A stretch of DNA of 64,000 nucleotides from Clitoria ternatea. Its lineage: Eukaryota; Streptophyta; Magnoliopsida; Fabales; Fabaceae. A program made the translations under genes and the position numbers. Numbering within the stretch: the stretch's first letter is position 1; the number at the start of each line of letters is the position of its first letter. The DNA is taken from contig CM075676.1 in NCBI GenBank assembly GCA_037962975.1, positions 96,914,001 through 96,978,000 of the forward strand. Reading direction: 5' to 3'. The notes below the pieces were generated by a model that had not been told where the DNA came from, did no database searches, and saw only the letters and a program-made list of their open reading frames with translations. Below, piece after piece: positions 35,718 through 48,649 of this stretch.

Positions 35718-38700
35718 ATGGAGACGAAGAAGAAGAGAAAAAGGACTAAGCAGAAACCCTCTTCGCGTGACGATGTCAACGCCACCTTCGCTTTGTTACT
35801 CGCATCCCTCTCCAAACCTCACTCTCTTCCCTTCATCAACAAATGCTTACTCAACATTCCCCATTCGATTCTTATCTCCCCAACGCCCATTCTCGCGTTG
35901 CTTCCAACCCTGCTCCGCTCCACGCGCCCCCACATCGCGTGCCGCGTCGCTGATATCATCGGCGCCGCCTCGCTCGTTTCGTTTCATGTCAACGAGGAAA
36001 TTGCTTCGGATTCTGAAACGGTCAAGGGATTAATCTCGCTCTTGGACACTCGCAGGAGAAAGGTTCTGTTATCTGCTTGCAATGCTCTTTTGGACTTGTC
36101 CACTACCACCTTTTCCCAACAACAATTGCTCAAGTTCTCTGCATTGAACAAACTAATGTAAGCATTTACAGTGTATCGTTTTAGGTCTTGAAATTTGTAA
36201 AAATGAATGAATTAATTCAATATGGTGAATCTGTATGAAGGATGACTAAACTATTGAATTGACATTCCATAGGTTTGTGTTTCTTCAGATTTTTAAGGGT
36301 TTGGAATGTGTGTGTTTATGGTCTGAGGGAAATGAGAGTTTTCACTCTCTTAAGATTGGGATCAAGGGAGATGAACTAGCTGTGGCTTTTCTCACTGCAA
36401 CTATTGTTCTTATGAATGCCTGTGAAGTTGAGCAGCTGCAAAATATCCCAACAAACCTTTCTGAAGAGTTTCTGAACATTTTGAAAGAGACATGGGCAAA
36501 AGTAAGTGATCATGGAGTGATTGAAGGTGCTAGGAAATCTAATGAAGAAGGACATCTTTGTAAAAGCAGCATTGCTGTTAGTAATCTTGCAGAAAGCATC
36601 TTTAGGCTTTCGATTAATGCTTCTCAATTGAGTGGCTCTTTGCCGTTTGAAGTGGTCGAAAGAGAGCTTTTTGGTTCAAGTGATGTTGGTTTTGAAGATT
36701 TTATGTCCAATTACTGGGAACTTTCGCCCTTTCTTCTAACTAGGACAGTAAAAGATCAAAACATGCGGGATATGTTTAGTCCATTTATACAGTCTTTGAA
36801 CTGGAATGGGAGCATTCCGTCCCTTATTTCTTCAATTCTTCAAGGTCTAGTTTCGTGTTTTCCCATTGCCTCAGATGAACAAAATATCCTCAATTTTCTG
36901 AACGAGGTGAAAGATAGACTGGGTTGTCCTATGATCTACTGTCAGGATATTAGAGTTGTGAAAACAGAGAGCCAAACAGGACAAGAGATGCATTACTTTC
37001 AGGGATTTCATTCAGACTGCAATAAGGAACCTCTGTATTTCAGTTTTGACGAGATCTTAAAATGTAGGCAAGCATATAAAGAGGGCTATACTGTTGCTCT
37101 GCGTGGTCTGGAGTTTCGCTATCAGAGCATTGCTGCTATTGCAGATACATTAGCACATATGCTTGGCCAACCTTCAGTAGGTGTCAATTTGTACTTAACA
37201 CCTCCAAATTCTCAGGGCTTGGCTTGTCACTTTGATGATCACTGTGTATTTGTGTGCCAGGTTTTTGGTTCCAAGCAGTGGACTGTTTTTTCTCGACCCA
37301 GTCAGCTGTTACCTCACTTATATGATAATTTACTTGGTTCTGATATTGACTGTACAAAGGCTGATAGAAGAGAGTTCTTTCTCAGGGAGGGTGATGTATT
37401 ATATATTCCCAGAGGTTTTCCTCATGAAGCTTATACAAACTCTGGTGTTGGTGATGATTCTCCTGGGTTGTCGTTGCACCTTACCCTTAGTATTGAAGTT
37501 GAACCTCCTTTTGAGTAAGTAAAGGTTAACTTCAACTATATTTTTATTCATACAAATACAATAGGCTTTGGTTATGAAGGTTCCCTTAATAGTTTGTTCT
37601 TCTACAGTTACGTCCTTTTACATGTTTCATAAGGCATGGACTGTCTGCAATGTGGCATAGATGTACGGTGTCATGTGCACTAATACTGTTTATGCATGAG
37701 TAGAACAGAACTTTAAAGCATACATTTACAATAACAAATGAGAAAGCAGTTAGTTATATGTATGCATTGGGTAACAGCCTCTCCCAGGACATTTGGTGCA
37801 AGTATACAGAATCAAACTGTGTAGATTGGGAATTCTGCCCATTCCTTTTTGGTTGTGACAGCTAAAGTAGTCATTAAAATGAGGGCAAGAAAGGCAAACA
37901 CTTTACAACAATAGCAAAATGAGTTCTAGAGCATTATTCTAGAGCAAAATGAGTTCAATAGCAAAAGTATTTCTGAATTCAGTTTGGTGCACTAAGACTT
38001 TCAATTTCTACACTGGAGCTTAGTTTAATGAAATTGATGTTGTGGAGTCTTATTTATTGCCAATTTAGAGTATAGTAGGTTTGATGCTTGAAAGAAAATG
38101 GCTCACACAGTTTATCGTGCCCATGGATGAAGCTTGTTTTATACCGTTAAATATAACATGCCTATTCTATGCATATATGAATGCAGTCAATGAAAAAAAT
38201 TCTTGAAAATATTGTTTCTGATATCTTTTTTACTTTTCTCAATGGAAATTAAAAGTTAATTTTCTGAAGAAAAGTATGATCTAGATTACATTGCACAGTT
38301 GACAGTCCTACTGGTCCACTGTGATGGGAAAACATGTTTGTTTTCAAAAGATTTAATCAATAAACCATTATTATGATAGTTATTTTGATGTTGTCATTCC
38401 CATCCAGTCAAATCTGGTTCATCTTTGACTAATTGGCACTAGTAGGTCCTTCAGTCCATGGACAATGGCCATAAGCATGGGTCTACATTCATGGAACTGG
38501 GGGCAGCTGCACCCCCACAAATGGATTTATTTTGTTTTCTAGTTTTAATTAAATCTGTAGTAAAAGGATCACAAGTATTAAATATTTATACTGTTTATAC
38601 TCCTAAATAAGTATTGCTGTTCTGCTCCTGAGTTCTGATCACAAGTTTTATTGATTGGCTATTAAATGGCCACAGGAGCGCTAGATAGCCTACTGATTGA

Positions 38701-40314
38701 ATGACTGATACTGCCAGAGTTTGGTTTGTTGTAACATCATAAAATATTGCCTGCTGCAACATTATCTAACACCTCTTATTCCTTGGCAATTAATTCTCAG
38801 ATTTTCATTAACGCCAAGAATTATGAATGCAATTTTTATTTTATTTTTCTCTATTAGCTATTTCCCCCTCCAAGTAGAACTCATATAATGCTATACATTG
38901 ACCGATTTAAAATTATTTGATAGATGTTTTTGAAGCAGAAGACTGAAACAATGCATGTGGAATGACCCACACTAAAATCAATTATTCAAATTAGACAAGT
39001 GTGTCTGCAGGACGTAGGGGCAAGCTTTTAGACACATGTCTTTGGAAAGCTGGTTCATGGACCAGTTTTTCTAGTATTTTATGTAATAACGATGCCTGTC
39101 TCAATTATTACCTTATTGATAAGGATGAATATAAAATTATCGACCTTTCATCTTCTTGTTGGTTTGTCCTCATACCCACATGGAAGCTGGGAAGATCATT
39201 TGACCATTAGGTCTTCATATTAATCCATGAATGTTTTTCTCTTTTGTGTTGATTTTCCTTTTCCTTTCATTGTATGTGATTGCTAGATTGCTAGATTGCG
39301 AGATCTATTTGGGCCCAGTAATGATATTTTTACTTGGAAGTGTGTGTGTGAGGTGATTGAAGGGACTAAAAGCACTATTGCACTGTTTTTATGCAGTTTC
39401 TCAAAGAACTGCAGGGAGATCCGAACCATTAAAACATTTGATAATAGTAAAAAAATAATCAGAAACCCAGTTTGGTAAATATGAACCATCGAATGAAAAC
39501 TGCACTTATATGCAGTTATTTTAGAAAGCTAGAGGATCTTCATCCAAAGCACCATATGCTCTGTCAATGTTTTAGATGCATCACTGCAAATGAAAGCTTG
39601 TACTTGCTTGCTACTTAGAGTTCAAAACATTGTAGCTGTGTTTAAAAATTTGTATTCTCATGATTTAATGAGTTTAACTCATTTTGTGTGTATGTCATAA
39701 AACACAGGTGGGGAGGAGTAGCTCATTTTGCGCTTCACTGTTGGAGTGAAAAACTAAAAAGTCCATGTTTTGATGGCTCGAATTCTTTGTCTCAAAAACT
39801 TGATCTTGTTTCTGTGAATCTCTTGCACGTTGCCATTGGGATCATTAGCAATTTTGATCCTAGATTTCGGAAAGCATGCTTGACTGCTGCAGTTTCCTTG
39901 CCGCCAGGTGTTTATGATTATCTTTTGCAGGGCCAGAGAAACACGTTTTTCCACTTAATTGATAAAATTCGTACCGAGTCTAGATTCCTAGAAGTGCTGA
40001 GTAGCATAGAGGTTTCTGTTCAGAATAATGAAGATCCATTCCAGCAAATCCATTGGCTTTGTGTTCATCGTATGGAAAAAGGGACCAGCAATGAATACAA
40101 CACCAATAAATCTTTTATGATTGAAGATCTACTTTCTCTGCGTGCCCAACATAGGGATAAATTAGAGGCTGCTTTTTTGAATGTGAAGTCCAGGTTTTGT
40201 AGCGAGGTGGTATTTGAAGAAGTTGTAAGTAGTCATAGGATGCTTGTTCAGAAGTATAGAAAGACTAGAAAGCAATATATTGATGGAATGGTTTCACTCC
40301 ATGATAAATTATAA
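35718..40314 (+). CDS. JmjC/cupin ribosomal-oxygenase-like protein (NO66/MINA53 type)
   Basis: Three exons: 35718-36157, 36273-37514 and 39708-40314. Introns are GT-AG with matching phases, of 115 bp and 2.2 kb; the product is 762 residues. The start METKKKRKRTKQK looks like a nuclear or nucleolar basic signal. Residues about 15-330 are helical and poorly conserved. The catalytic cupin begins near residue 300 (FEDFMSNYWELSPFLL, typical of this family). The Fe(II) ligands are His466 and Asp468 in HFDDHCVF and probably His531 in IPRGFPHEA. The C-terminal part (from FEWGGVAHFALHCW) resembles the dimerisation and winged-helix region. The animal relatives are 2-oxoglutarate oxygenases that hydroxylate His in ribosomal proteins; the same reaction here is inferred. 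All metal ligands are present and the gene looks intact. Confidence 0.85.
37515..39707. other. Large second intron of the JmjC gene
   Basis: 2.2 kb of AT-rich sequence. No coding region, terminal repeat or clear transposon was recognised in it. Confidence 0.6.
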
Positions 40315-40908
40315 TAGGTTTATTTTTCCATAATTTTCATCACTTAGGCTAAATACTCTCTCCAGTCTGAAACATAAACAAAAAAATTTTAAAATGTTTT
40401 GGTCTCCAGTATAACCGAAAGTTAACTAAATAGATCTTATTTAATAATATAATTTTTATAATATTTTTCAATTAATAAAGTAAGATAATGTGAATAACTT
40501 TTAAAATAATAAAAAAATTAGTGTTTCAGTGTTAATGGTGAAGTTAATTTAAGAATTATAATTCACTCTTTAATAATATTAATTAGTGTAAATTAATTAT
40601 TTGTTGTGTAAAACTCGAGAACTAAGAATCTATAGATGTGATCATATTCACTTAAGTGGAATAGATGACATTGAAATGCAATGGTGTCTTAGCCCCCATC
40701 TCATATTTTTAGTATGTTTCAGGCTTACACGTGTTATGTATTGAGCAAACTACATACACAATACACAATGAAAATTGTGACACATGTAATCAGCGAACGA
40801 CAAAAACAAAATTTTTTTCTGCCACACAGTGCATTACATTTATATATCGATAAGAACAAGAATACATATCTGCATAAATCTCTCGCGATGCAAAACTAAA
40901 GCTGCTGC
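40315..40908. other. Convergent intergenic region
   Basis: About 590 bp between the tail of the JmjC gene (+) and the tail of the peptide gene (-). It should hold both 3' UTRs and is AT-rich with no other feature seen. Confidence 0.5.
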
Positions 40909-41348
40909 CTACGGTTTGGGATGTTTAGGGGTTGGATGAGTTGTTACTCCGTGGTAATCTATATGATAGATAAGATCAGGAGGAGTGTAACTGTTGCTGA
41001 TGTTTTCAGGTGTCACGGAATCTTCCTTTGCAAGGGTACTGTCCATTGCCTTATCTGCTTCCTGCATATTATGCTGCAACGTTCCAGGAAACAATGGGAA
41101 AACAGATGCATGGGCATATTTATGAGTAGTAATCAGGGATTAGGGAAAGAGTTTGTAGATGAAATTTTGGGGTGCACCAGGTGACTAACCGGAGATTAAC
41201 ATACCTGGGTTTCATGATGTTGGACAGGGATTGACATGGTCAGCTTCCGTGTTAACTTAACATCCAGAGAGTAGCCCTTGTGTTGGGAGGGGGAATACAA
41301 AGAGAAAGCGAGAAGGCAGTATAGAAGGAAGATATAAGAACTCATCAT
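40909..41348 (-). CDS. Small secreted peptide precursor, RGF/GLV/CLEL-like candidate
   Basis: Two exons on the minus strand: 41348-41205 (48 codons) and 41073-40909 (54 codons plus stop). The 131-bp GT-AG intron (41204-41074) is in phase 0, and the product is 102 residues. The N-terminus MMSSYIFLLYCLLAFSLYS is a clear signal peptide. A variable polar middle follows. The C-terminus reads IDYHGVTTHPTPKHPKP, with an Asp-Tyr dipeptide followed by His/Pro pairs, as in tyrosine-sulfated RGF/GOLVEN root growth peptides (DY...HPP.HN). The usual terminal His-Asn is absent, so it is either a divergent member or another class of DY peptide. A second Met directly follows the first. Processing, sulfation and receptor are inferred. 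Confidence 0.65.
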
Positions 41349-43970
41349 GTAATCAATCTGAAAGATGAAAATAAGGTTTGCTACCCCATAGGGTAAGTTG
41401 TTGATTGCTTAAAACATTATATAGAGGAGCATGGAAGTGCATGTCAGAAGGAAGTGATGGGGAGAGAGAGAAAGAGAAAGTGTATGCAATTATTGATCAA
41501 GGAGCTGGGAAACATGTTTGAACCTACGTGCCCACGGTTCTAGTGCTTATGTTGGACTAACCTCAACTCTCTCTCTATCTCTCTTCTCTCTCATGATATG
41601 AAAATAGTGAGAGAGGTCCATTCTCGTCCTTCTAGTACACAGAGCAGGTGCACATAGAAAAGAAGTTTAGTTCACGTGTATGTCTCATGCCAAATGAAAC
41701 CACACTGTTACATCATCAACTCATGTTTTGTCCTCAACAATAAAGACTGGTTGTGATATGTCATCCTTTGGCAGCTATCTTTCTGTGATATCTCACCCTT
41801 TCTCAGTATCTTCAAGATTTTGTAGGCACCTTAAGACACTATTTGTTGTTTGCTGCAATTTATTTAGTCAAGGCGTATCCTATAAACTCGGATTCTCCTA
41901 TCCTTTCAACTATTGCATATCTCTTCGGTACCTTCAACATAATTTCATTTTCAATAGGATTGATGAGTGCCCCGCAACCAACATATCTCCTCAACTCTTG
42001 CTGACTACTTCCATTTGCTAAAGAAACCAACACTTTGTTTTGACCATTGGCTATTAAAAGACCCAAATTAACCCAAGAGGCATACCCATTTAATTAATTA
42101 TCTTTAAGGTGTTCACACATTACCAATTCAAATAAAGTATAGATCGGATCATGTTGTCTTGAAAAGCTTCTGTATGTAACATTTGGTCACTGAGAGGGAG
42201 ATTAACACCTTCATTGTCATCATTTGTTAAAATGAACTATTTCATACTCATACAAAATAACCAAAAATAATTAAATCGAAATCATAAAAATACTGCATTA
42301 TAATTGTGAGACTTAAAAAGAATTTAGGTAATGATTTGTGATTTTTTTATTATTTAAAAACTTTTCAGTCTAGTCTAGATGGTGAACACCCTGAAAGTTC
42401 CTTAATTCATGACATTTGTGACCTTTTTTTGGAGAAGTGTAACCCACAATCTAAGCAACGTGGTAAATGCAAGGATTGAAAGCATCAATTGTGAAGTTTG
42501 GGTGTACAGCACATGGACCAAATTAAGAGTCGGTTACCTAACATGGACCCAAAACATGAGCCCTCCATGGCCCAAAGTGTGCCAATCAACACCCTTTGAT
42601 AACTTCATTAGTTTCGGGTGTTAATTAATTGCAATGACGATAGTTGTTGAGTGTTATAGACTAACAAACAATAATTGCTAATTCAACTTTTCATCATCGT
42701 TAGCCATCTTCAAAACCCCACTCTTTCGCCTTTATTTATATTTAAATTAAAAACAAATACCACATTTCCCCATAAATGTTATATTCTCACATATTTGTTG
42801 GATTGGTAATATATTTGAAATTTTGAATCCAGTAGTCAATGGCCAGGAGTAAGGGGTAAAAATAGAATTTTCCACTATGAGACACTAACTCATCGTTTAC
42901 AAAATTTCTTCATATTTCGCAATTCGCAGTCACCTAGTGTTTCTTTGTATTGTTCATCTCAATGCATTGAAAATTGAATCATTCAAATTCTTGATACAAT
43001 ATGTTCTTATTAGTTTTTTATTCATTAAATGAAGTACTATGTGCTTATCATGTTATATTTTTTTTAATCTCGTTAGGTGGAGAATTATATAAAACAAGCC
43101 CTAATTCATGAAAACAAGCTAGGTTAGAAGGACCATGAGTTGCACTATTGGATTCTCTATACACATTATAGAATTCTATTTACTCAAAATTTTTGTGTTG
43201 GACTCATACTAGATAATAGGGTTTTTAGAAGCTTCATTAGAATTGAGACAAGACCAGTTTTGTGCCTAATGAGTGCAAACTCGATTACGTTGCTTGTGAT
43301 AAGCATTGATAGATTCAAAGATCTTGTATAGCAAGTGTTGATCAATGACTTGCTTCCATGGCTGAAATAGCTTAGCGAAAGAAGGATCATATGGATGCCT
43401 TTATTTCTCCAAAACCACAAAAGATGGCGTCGAATTGCCCGTATATAAGATCACTTCCCAAGAATCTATACATTTTGTTTCTGTTCACTAATCTTTTCTA
43501 TGAATTTGAATTGTGTTACTGCTAAACATATAATAAAACGTAAAAATACAAAGAAAGAATATCTTTAATATAACAATTGTTGGCAAAATCGAGAACAAGA
43601 ATTAGTGGGTGATTTTATGGGTTTAACTAGTCATTTGATTTCTACAAATGTTTATCCTTTAAATTTAGTCTTGACATTTTTTATTATGATTTAGTTCCTA
43701 ATATTTGTGTATTTAGTAATTTTTTTAAACTATTGATTTGGCTACTAGAAATTGTGATATGTTGTAGCATTGTTGATTGTGTTAGCTAAATCAACAGTTA
43801 ACTTAATGACAATGATCAAATTAAAATATTTGTAAAATTCTATGAAGATTTGCGGGACGATTATTCATTTTTGATAAAATGGTAGAATTAAAAGTATTGT
43901 CGTTAAAATCGGATTGAACCGATCGGTCTAACCAGTTAAACTGTGAATAAACTAGATGATTAGTTTGAGT
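41349..43970. other. Intergenic region with GA/CT-rich stretches
   Basis: The first few hundred bases are the promoter side of the peptide gene. GA-rich (41460-41480) and CT-rich (41565-41595) microsatellite-like tracts are present. A minus-strand open frame near 42066-41860 (VGCGALINPIENEIMLKVPK) extends with stops and is not recognised; it may be a transposon relic. No gene is supported. Confidence 0.45.
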
Positions 43971-45526
43971 TAATTTGTAACATCCCTGATGTTTTAATGA
44001 GAATTATAAGAAATGGGAAATGTTAGTAAATATTTTAGAAGTTTTATTTAATATTTATTCTGTCCGAGCCAAAGATTGGAAAAGCCAGTGTCGAGGTCGG
44101 TATCTAAAGCGCGAGCAGGCGGAGTTAAAGATCGGAAGTGTAGGAGAAGAGCGGGCAGGGCTAAGCGGTCTGGTCCAACCGTTGTGAGGAGAACGTCTCA
44201 TACGGAGTCATAGTTCGGATTAACCTCATAATGACTGAAACAACGGATATACGTAACCAAGGGGTGAGCACGGATAAGGTATCCGATCTCTCAGGTTGTA
44301 GCTCGGATTTCCGAGATATGAACACTAAGTTAGGACGTCGGGGGCCGATATTCATATTGGGCCTATACTCTTGCGAAGTATTAGAGAATTGTGAATAATT
44401 AAACGTTGAGGGAATAAATACGTGTAATTGATTTGATAACTATGCAATAGTTCAATATAGTGAAATTAATTAAATTTAGTAAGAATACAAATAAAATAAA
44501 GGAAAAGACGATCTTGCCCATGAGCTATATATATAAGGAAATTCTCTTCCTTCTCTCTTCATTATTTACAAGTTATCTTTGCTGTTGGTCTATTCCTACT
44601 CTTTCATTTTTTTCTCCTCTCTTAACGCTGATTTGCATGCGCTGGAGAGGGACTCCATTTGTGTCTAAGCTTCAATTTAACCCCATTCCTGTGATCGAGG
44701 CTTCAAGGTGAGTCTACTGATCCGTTCCAATTGTAATTCCCTTATTTCTTTTATTCTTTGGCCGTTTAGAGCCATGCATGGCTATATTCGTGGTTGTTCT
44801 CCACTCCTCTGGTGAGTGTGAGCCCAAATGCAGTCCATGAACTAAGGGCGTTGAAGTGATAAAGCTGTACTTTATGATCCGTAGGTAGTAGGCTAAGCAA
44901 CGGAAGACTGAGTAACGGAGTTGAGACTGCGAAACCAGTGCTCGGAGGAAAGAATCGACACAGAGAACAGATCAACGAAGCGTGAAACCAAAGTAAGGGG
45001 GTGTTCGGGTTATAATTAATTAGAATAGGATTCACTTCTTATTCAGGCCTTTGAGGTAACGTAAACAAGTTAAGGAAAATGTTGCTAAACGTAATTGTGT
45101 GTTTATGCTTGTGCATGTGTGACTGAGTTTATTAATTAGTGGATGATCGGATGTGGTTGAGTTTATCATGTTATGATCTTGTGATATCAAATGTTGAAAT
45201 GATCATCGTTATGGGACGTCGGGTTAGCAAGCAGGCTACCCGAGTGATGAGGAATTGATATTATTATGTGAAAGGTAAACTGTTGAATGATTATGTGGTA
45301 TGGGATGACCGACGGTATATGATAGCCCCTCATTTCCGGCTCCCGTGGTTTTCGTGCCCAGTTGAGCTACCCAGTGGTCAAGTAGGACCCAGTGGTCGAG
45401 GTGGAGAGTCAAGCAGGACTCGGTGAACCAAGCAGGGTTCACGGGGTGTCAAGTAGGACCCCCAGCTGAAGGCCAATCCTTTAGTATCCGGATACTAGGA
45501 GTCAGATTGTATGAGAGTCAGTTATG

Positions 45527-45595
45527 ATGAATGTGATGTATGTGATGAATGTGATGAATGTGATGAATGTGATGAATGCGATGAATGTGATGGAA
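45527..45595. repeat. 9-bp microsatellite (GATGAATGT)n in the solo LTR
   Basis: About seven units with single-base variants (GATGTATGT, GATGAATGC). Confidence 0.9.
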
Positions 45596-46079
45596 TTGTG
45601 TAATTGGTTTAATTTAGTTACTGCATGAAATACACTATGTTTCGGTATGCTTACTTACAGGTGATGCTTGATGTGTTTGTATCAATATGCATGTATAGTG
45701 TTAAATTCCGTTCTATATTAATTACAATTCCAAACACTCACCCTTGCATATTTTTTTTTAGTAACCAGAGACAGGGAGGGGGAAGGAGCCATGGAGCCGC
45801 GCCAAGGGGGAGAACGGTGCCAGGGTCCGAGTGACTTTGAGTGACTCTTTATAGAGTCATATGTGTGTATAAGAACTTCTTAGTATAAGTATTAGTTGTG
45901 TTTAATTAAGACCGGATTAGATGTAAAACCATATTTTAAAATATATCATTGTTATTTGCATACGCTTTCATGGTAACTCTTTGGGTTCACAGAACCATTT
46001 TTAGAGTGAAATTGTGAGAGTTCGGTTGCATGTCTTGGTATAATCCGATGTGTGAAAGGTGTTCGCTCCAGCGAACAGA

Positions 46080-46145
46080 ACCTCGTTTAAGTGAGAGTCC
46101 GGAATCTCGCTTAAACGAGTAGGGGCCTCACTCAAGTGAGAAGTC
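46080..46145. repeat. Inverted-repeat cluster near the 3' end of the solo LTR
   Basis: CTCGTTTAAGTGAG, CTCGCTTAAACGAG and CTCACTCAAGTGAG are three near-palindromes within 65 bp that can pair with themselves or each other. Confidence 0.75.
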
Positions 46146-46292
46146 CCGACACCCTTTCTCTCATCCGTTGTGTTCAAATTAAATTATTTTTCTCTGAATA
46201 TCGATTAATTTTCAAGAAAAGGAAAAATTTATTGTAAGATGTAATCGTTTGAATAAAAATAAATGCAAAATAACCTAGGACGTTACATAATT

Positions 46293-48031
46293 CCTTATTG
46301 TTAACAATTTAATCATAGAATGATCTTTATTTTGATAGCAGTTCATTTAAATCGATGCTTTTATCAGTTCAATGACAAATTCAATTTTAAAAACATATCT
46401 AAAAGTTGTTTTTTAAAGAACCAAAACCATAGTAGGAAAAACAAACTATCTAACTTACATCAGGTTAGACCTGTCAAGTTGTAATTTTTATCAAGCTAGA
46501 TTAAGAACTCAAACTTAATTTGGACTCTAAAAAATATGTCCATATTTAGTAAAAATACGATTTTGTGATCTTTTATAGGTTCGAGCTATATTAGATTTCA
46601 TCGAAATAAACTAAAAAAAGATCAATTTTAATTTAAACTTAAAATTTAAATGGACTCTAATCCTCTCTATTTTCAAAATAAAATTAAACTCATAAGTCAA
46701 CTTATAAACTTACATGAGTTTAGAAGTCTGCCTAAAAAAGTTAACTAATTTTACATGAATAACTCTTCAAACTCATCTATACTCATTAAACTCGTAGTTT
46801 GAGTCCACTGGTTTCTAAACTGCAACTAATTCTTATAAGCTTAAATGATACTTGATCATTTTTATATTACAACTTAGTTGTAATTCCACCCTTTAAATTT
46901 TAAGTGTTTCTACTAATTCCTTAAACAAATTAACTGAACGAGACATAACATTACTAGTGTCATTACCCCCTTCCCTTTCCTCATAATCCCTGAACGTAGA
47001 AACGTGAATGAGCAAAACGACAACATTGAAAAAGGAAAGGGGATTGTCAATGCTCGAAGTCAAAAAAAGAGAATAAGGCACTTCTTTGTGTCTCTGCCTC
47101 AATTTCTGCATTTGGGTACTTCAAGTTTTTTGGTACTGCATGTTCAAGTTGTGGGCTTGTGGCTTTGTGCTTAAGAGTGTTGTTTAAATTTTTGTTAGTG
47201 ATCGTATCTAATGTGGAGTTTGATTGATGATGTTTTGATAGAGATGGTGGATTCCATGAAGGTAACAAATCTTGATGTTGAACTGATAGTGGAAGCCTTC
47301 TATTGTGTTTGGTTAGAGGAAGGGAGTAGTGTTGTGTTTAGTTAAGGTAACTGTTTAACTCTATTTACCATTTAAGAATTAGTTGAAACAATTTAAAACT
47401 TGAAATATCAAGTTGAAACCTTAAATATTTAAACAACAGAATTGAAACCAACGAGAAACGTAAAGTAAAGGATCAAACGATTATTTAAGCCTGTTTTGTT
47501 GTGTTTTTCTCTTTTGAAACTACCTGATAGCTTCTATTTTGATCTTTGTTTTATTTTATTTCTCATGTGTTTTTATCATTTTCCCCTTCATCTTGTTGTA
47601 CCCCGTCGAGGTTCTTTGCCCCCATCCCTATCAATGTTCTCTACTCACGACTTTGTAGATTTTGTTCTGGTTTAGAATTTTGAGTCATTACATTTTGGTT
47701 TTTTAACTTGTACTAGTCTATGGTATTTTATTATTTCAAGTTTAAATGTTTTTTTATTGTTTTACAATTTTTTTAGGTATTATTATCTAAATATATTTTA
47801 ATAAAGGATGGGTTCTTACAATTTAGGAGTTAACTTTTAAATTAGATCTACATACTCAAAAGAGTCTACTAGACTCTCAAATTCAAAAACCTTCATAGTT
47901 GACTTGAGCTATCAAAATTAACTGGGCTTGAAAATGGGCAGATTTAAGCTTCAAAAATAGAGTCTAAATAAAAAGCGGACTTTTTTTAACCTGGCTTGAA
48001 ATAGCTCGTACTTGATTGAGCTTTTGTCAGA
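46293..48031. other. AT-rich intergenic DNA
   Basis: No gene supported. Sequence resembling old non-coding repeat flanks the hAT MITE on both sides (phrases with TTGAGCTT and CTCAAACTT). Confidence 0.4.
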
Positions 48032-48039
48032 CCGGTTAG

Positions 48040-48641
48040 TAGGGGTGGCAATTTGGGCTTGGCCTGCGGGCCAGTTTGTTTGGCCCGTTGAAAATAAATG
48101 GGCTGGGCTAAGGTTTTGAGTCCGTTTTTCCATATAAGCTGGGCTCATAAAAAAAGGGCCTATGCGCCTGGCCCGTTGGGCCAATATTAAAATACTAAAA
48201 AAATATTTTTATATTGCTATATAATTTATATATGTTAAAAAGGTTATGTTTTTCTATTTTTCTAATTTATATATGTTATTATAAATTTGATAGTATAATA
48301 TTATAAAATATAAATAATAAAGTTTTGTTTCCATTTAATGTAAATATAATTTATTTGAACTTTTAATGAAATAAATTGGGTTAATTATAAAAAAACGGTT
48401 TCAAAAAAGATAAAATCTAGTTTTTATATCTAAAGTTTTTTTTCTTAAAAAAATCTTTAAAATAGTACAAATTTTAAATTAAAAAAACAAAAATAAATTG
48501 AAAAAAACGGGCCGGCCTGTTTGGCCCGTGGACCGCATAGAAAACAGACCGGGCCAATATTTTTGGCCCGTTTTCCTTTTTTGGGTGGGCTTATACGGAC
48601 CTTGGTTCGGCCCGGCCCGTTGGCTTGCTTTACCACCCCTA
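48040..48641. mobile_element. Non-autonomous hAT element (MITE), 602 bp
   Basis: Terminal inverted repeats TAGGGGTGGCAA...TACCACCCCTA are the well-known plant hAT end. They are flanked by 8-bp duplications CCGGTTAG (48032-48039) and CGGGTTAG (48642-48649), one mismatch. Subterminal regions are rich in GGGCC/GGCCC motifs in both orientations, and the centre is AT-rich. No transposase is present. Confidence 0.85.
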
Positions 48642-48649
48642 CGGGTTAG

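Larger units (their letters stand above)
43976..46287 (+). mobile_element. Solo LTR of a Ty3/gypsy element, 2.3 kb
   Basis: Starts TGTAACATCCCTGATG, ends CCTAGGACGTTACA, and is flanked by the perfect 5-bp duplication TAATT (43971-43975 and 46288-46292). No internal domain is present, so it arose by LTR-LTR recombination. TGTAACATCCC starts are typical of chromovirus LTRs. The sequence is GC-richer than its surroundings and is not the LTR of the element at 13-22 kb. Confidence 0.9.
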
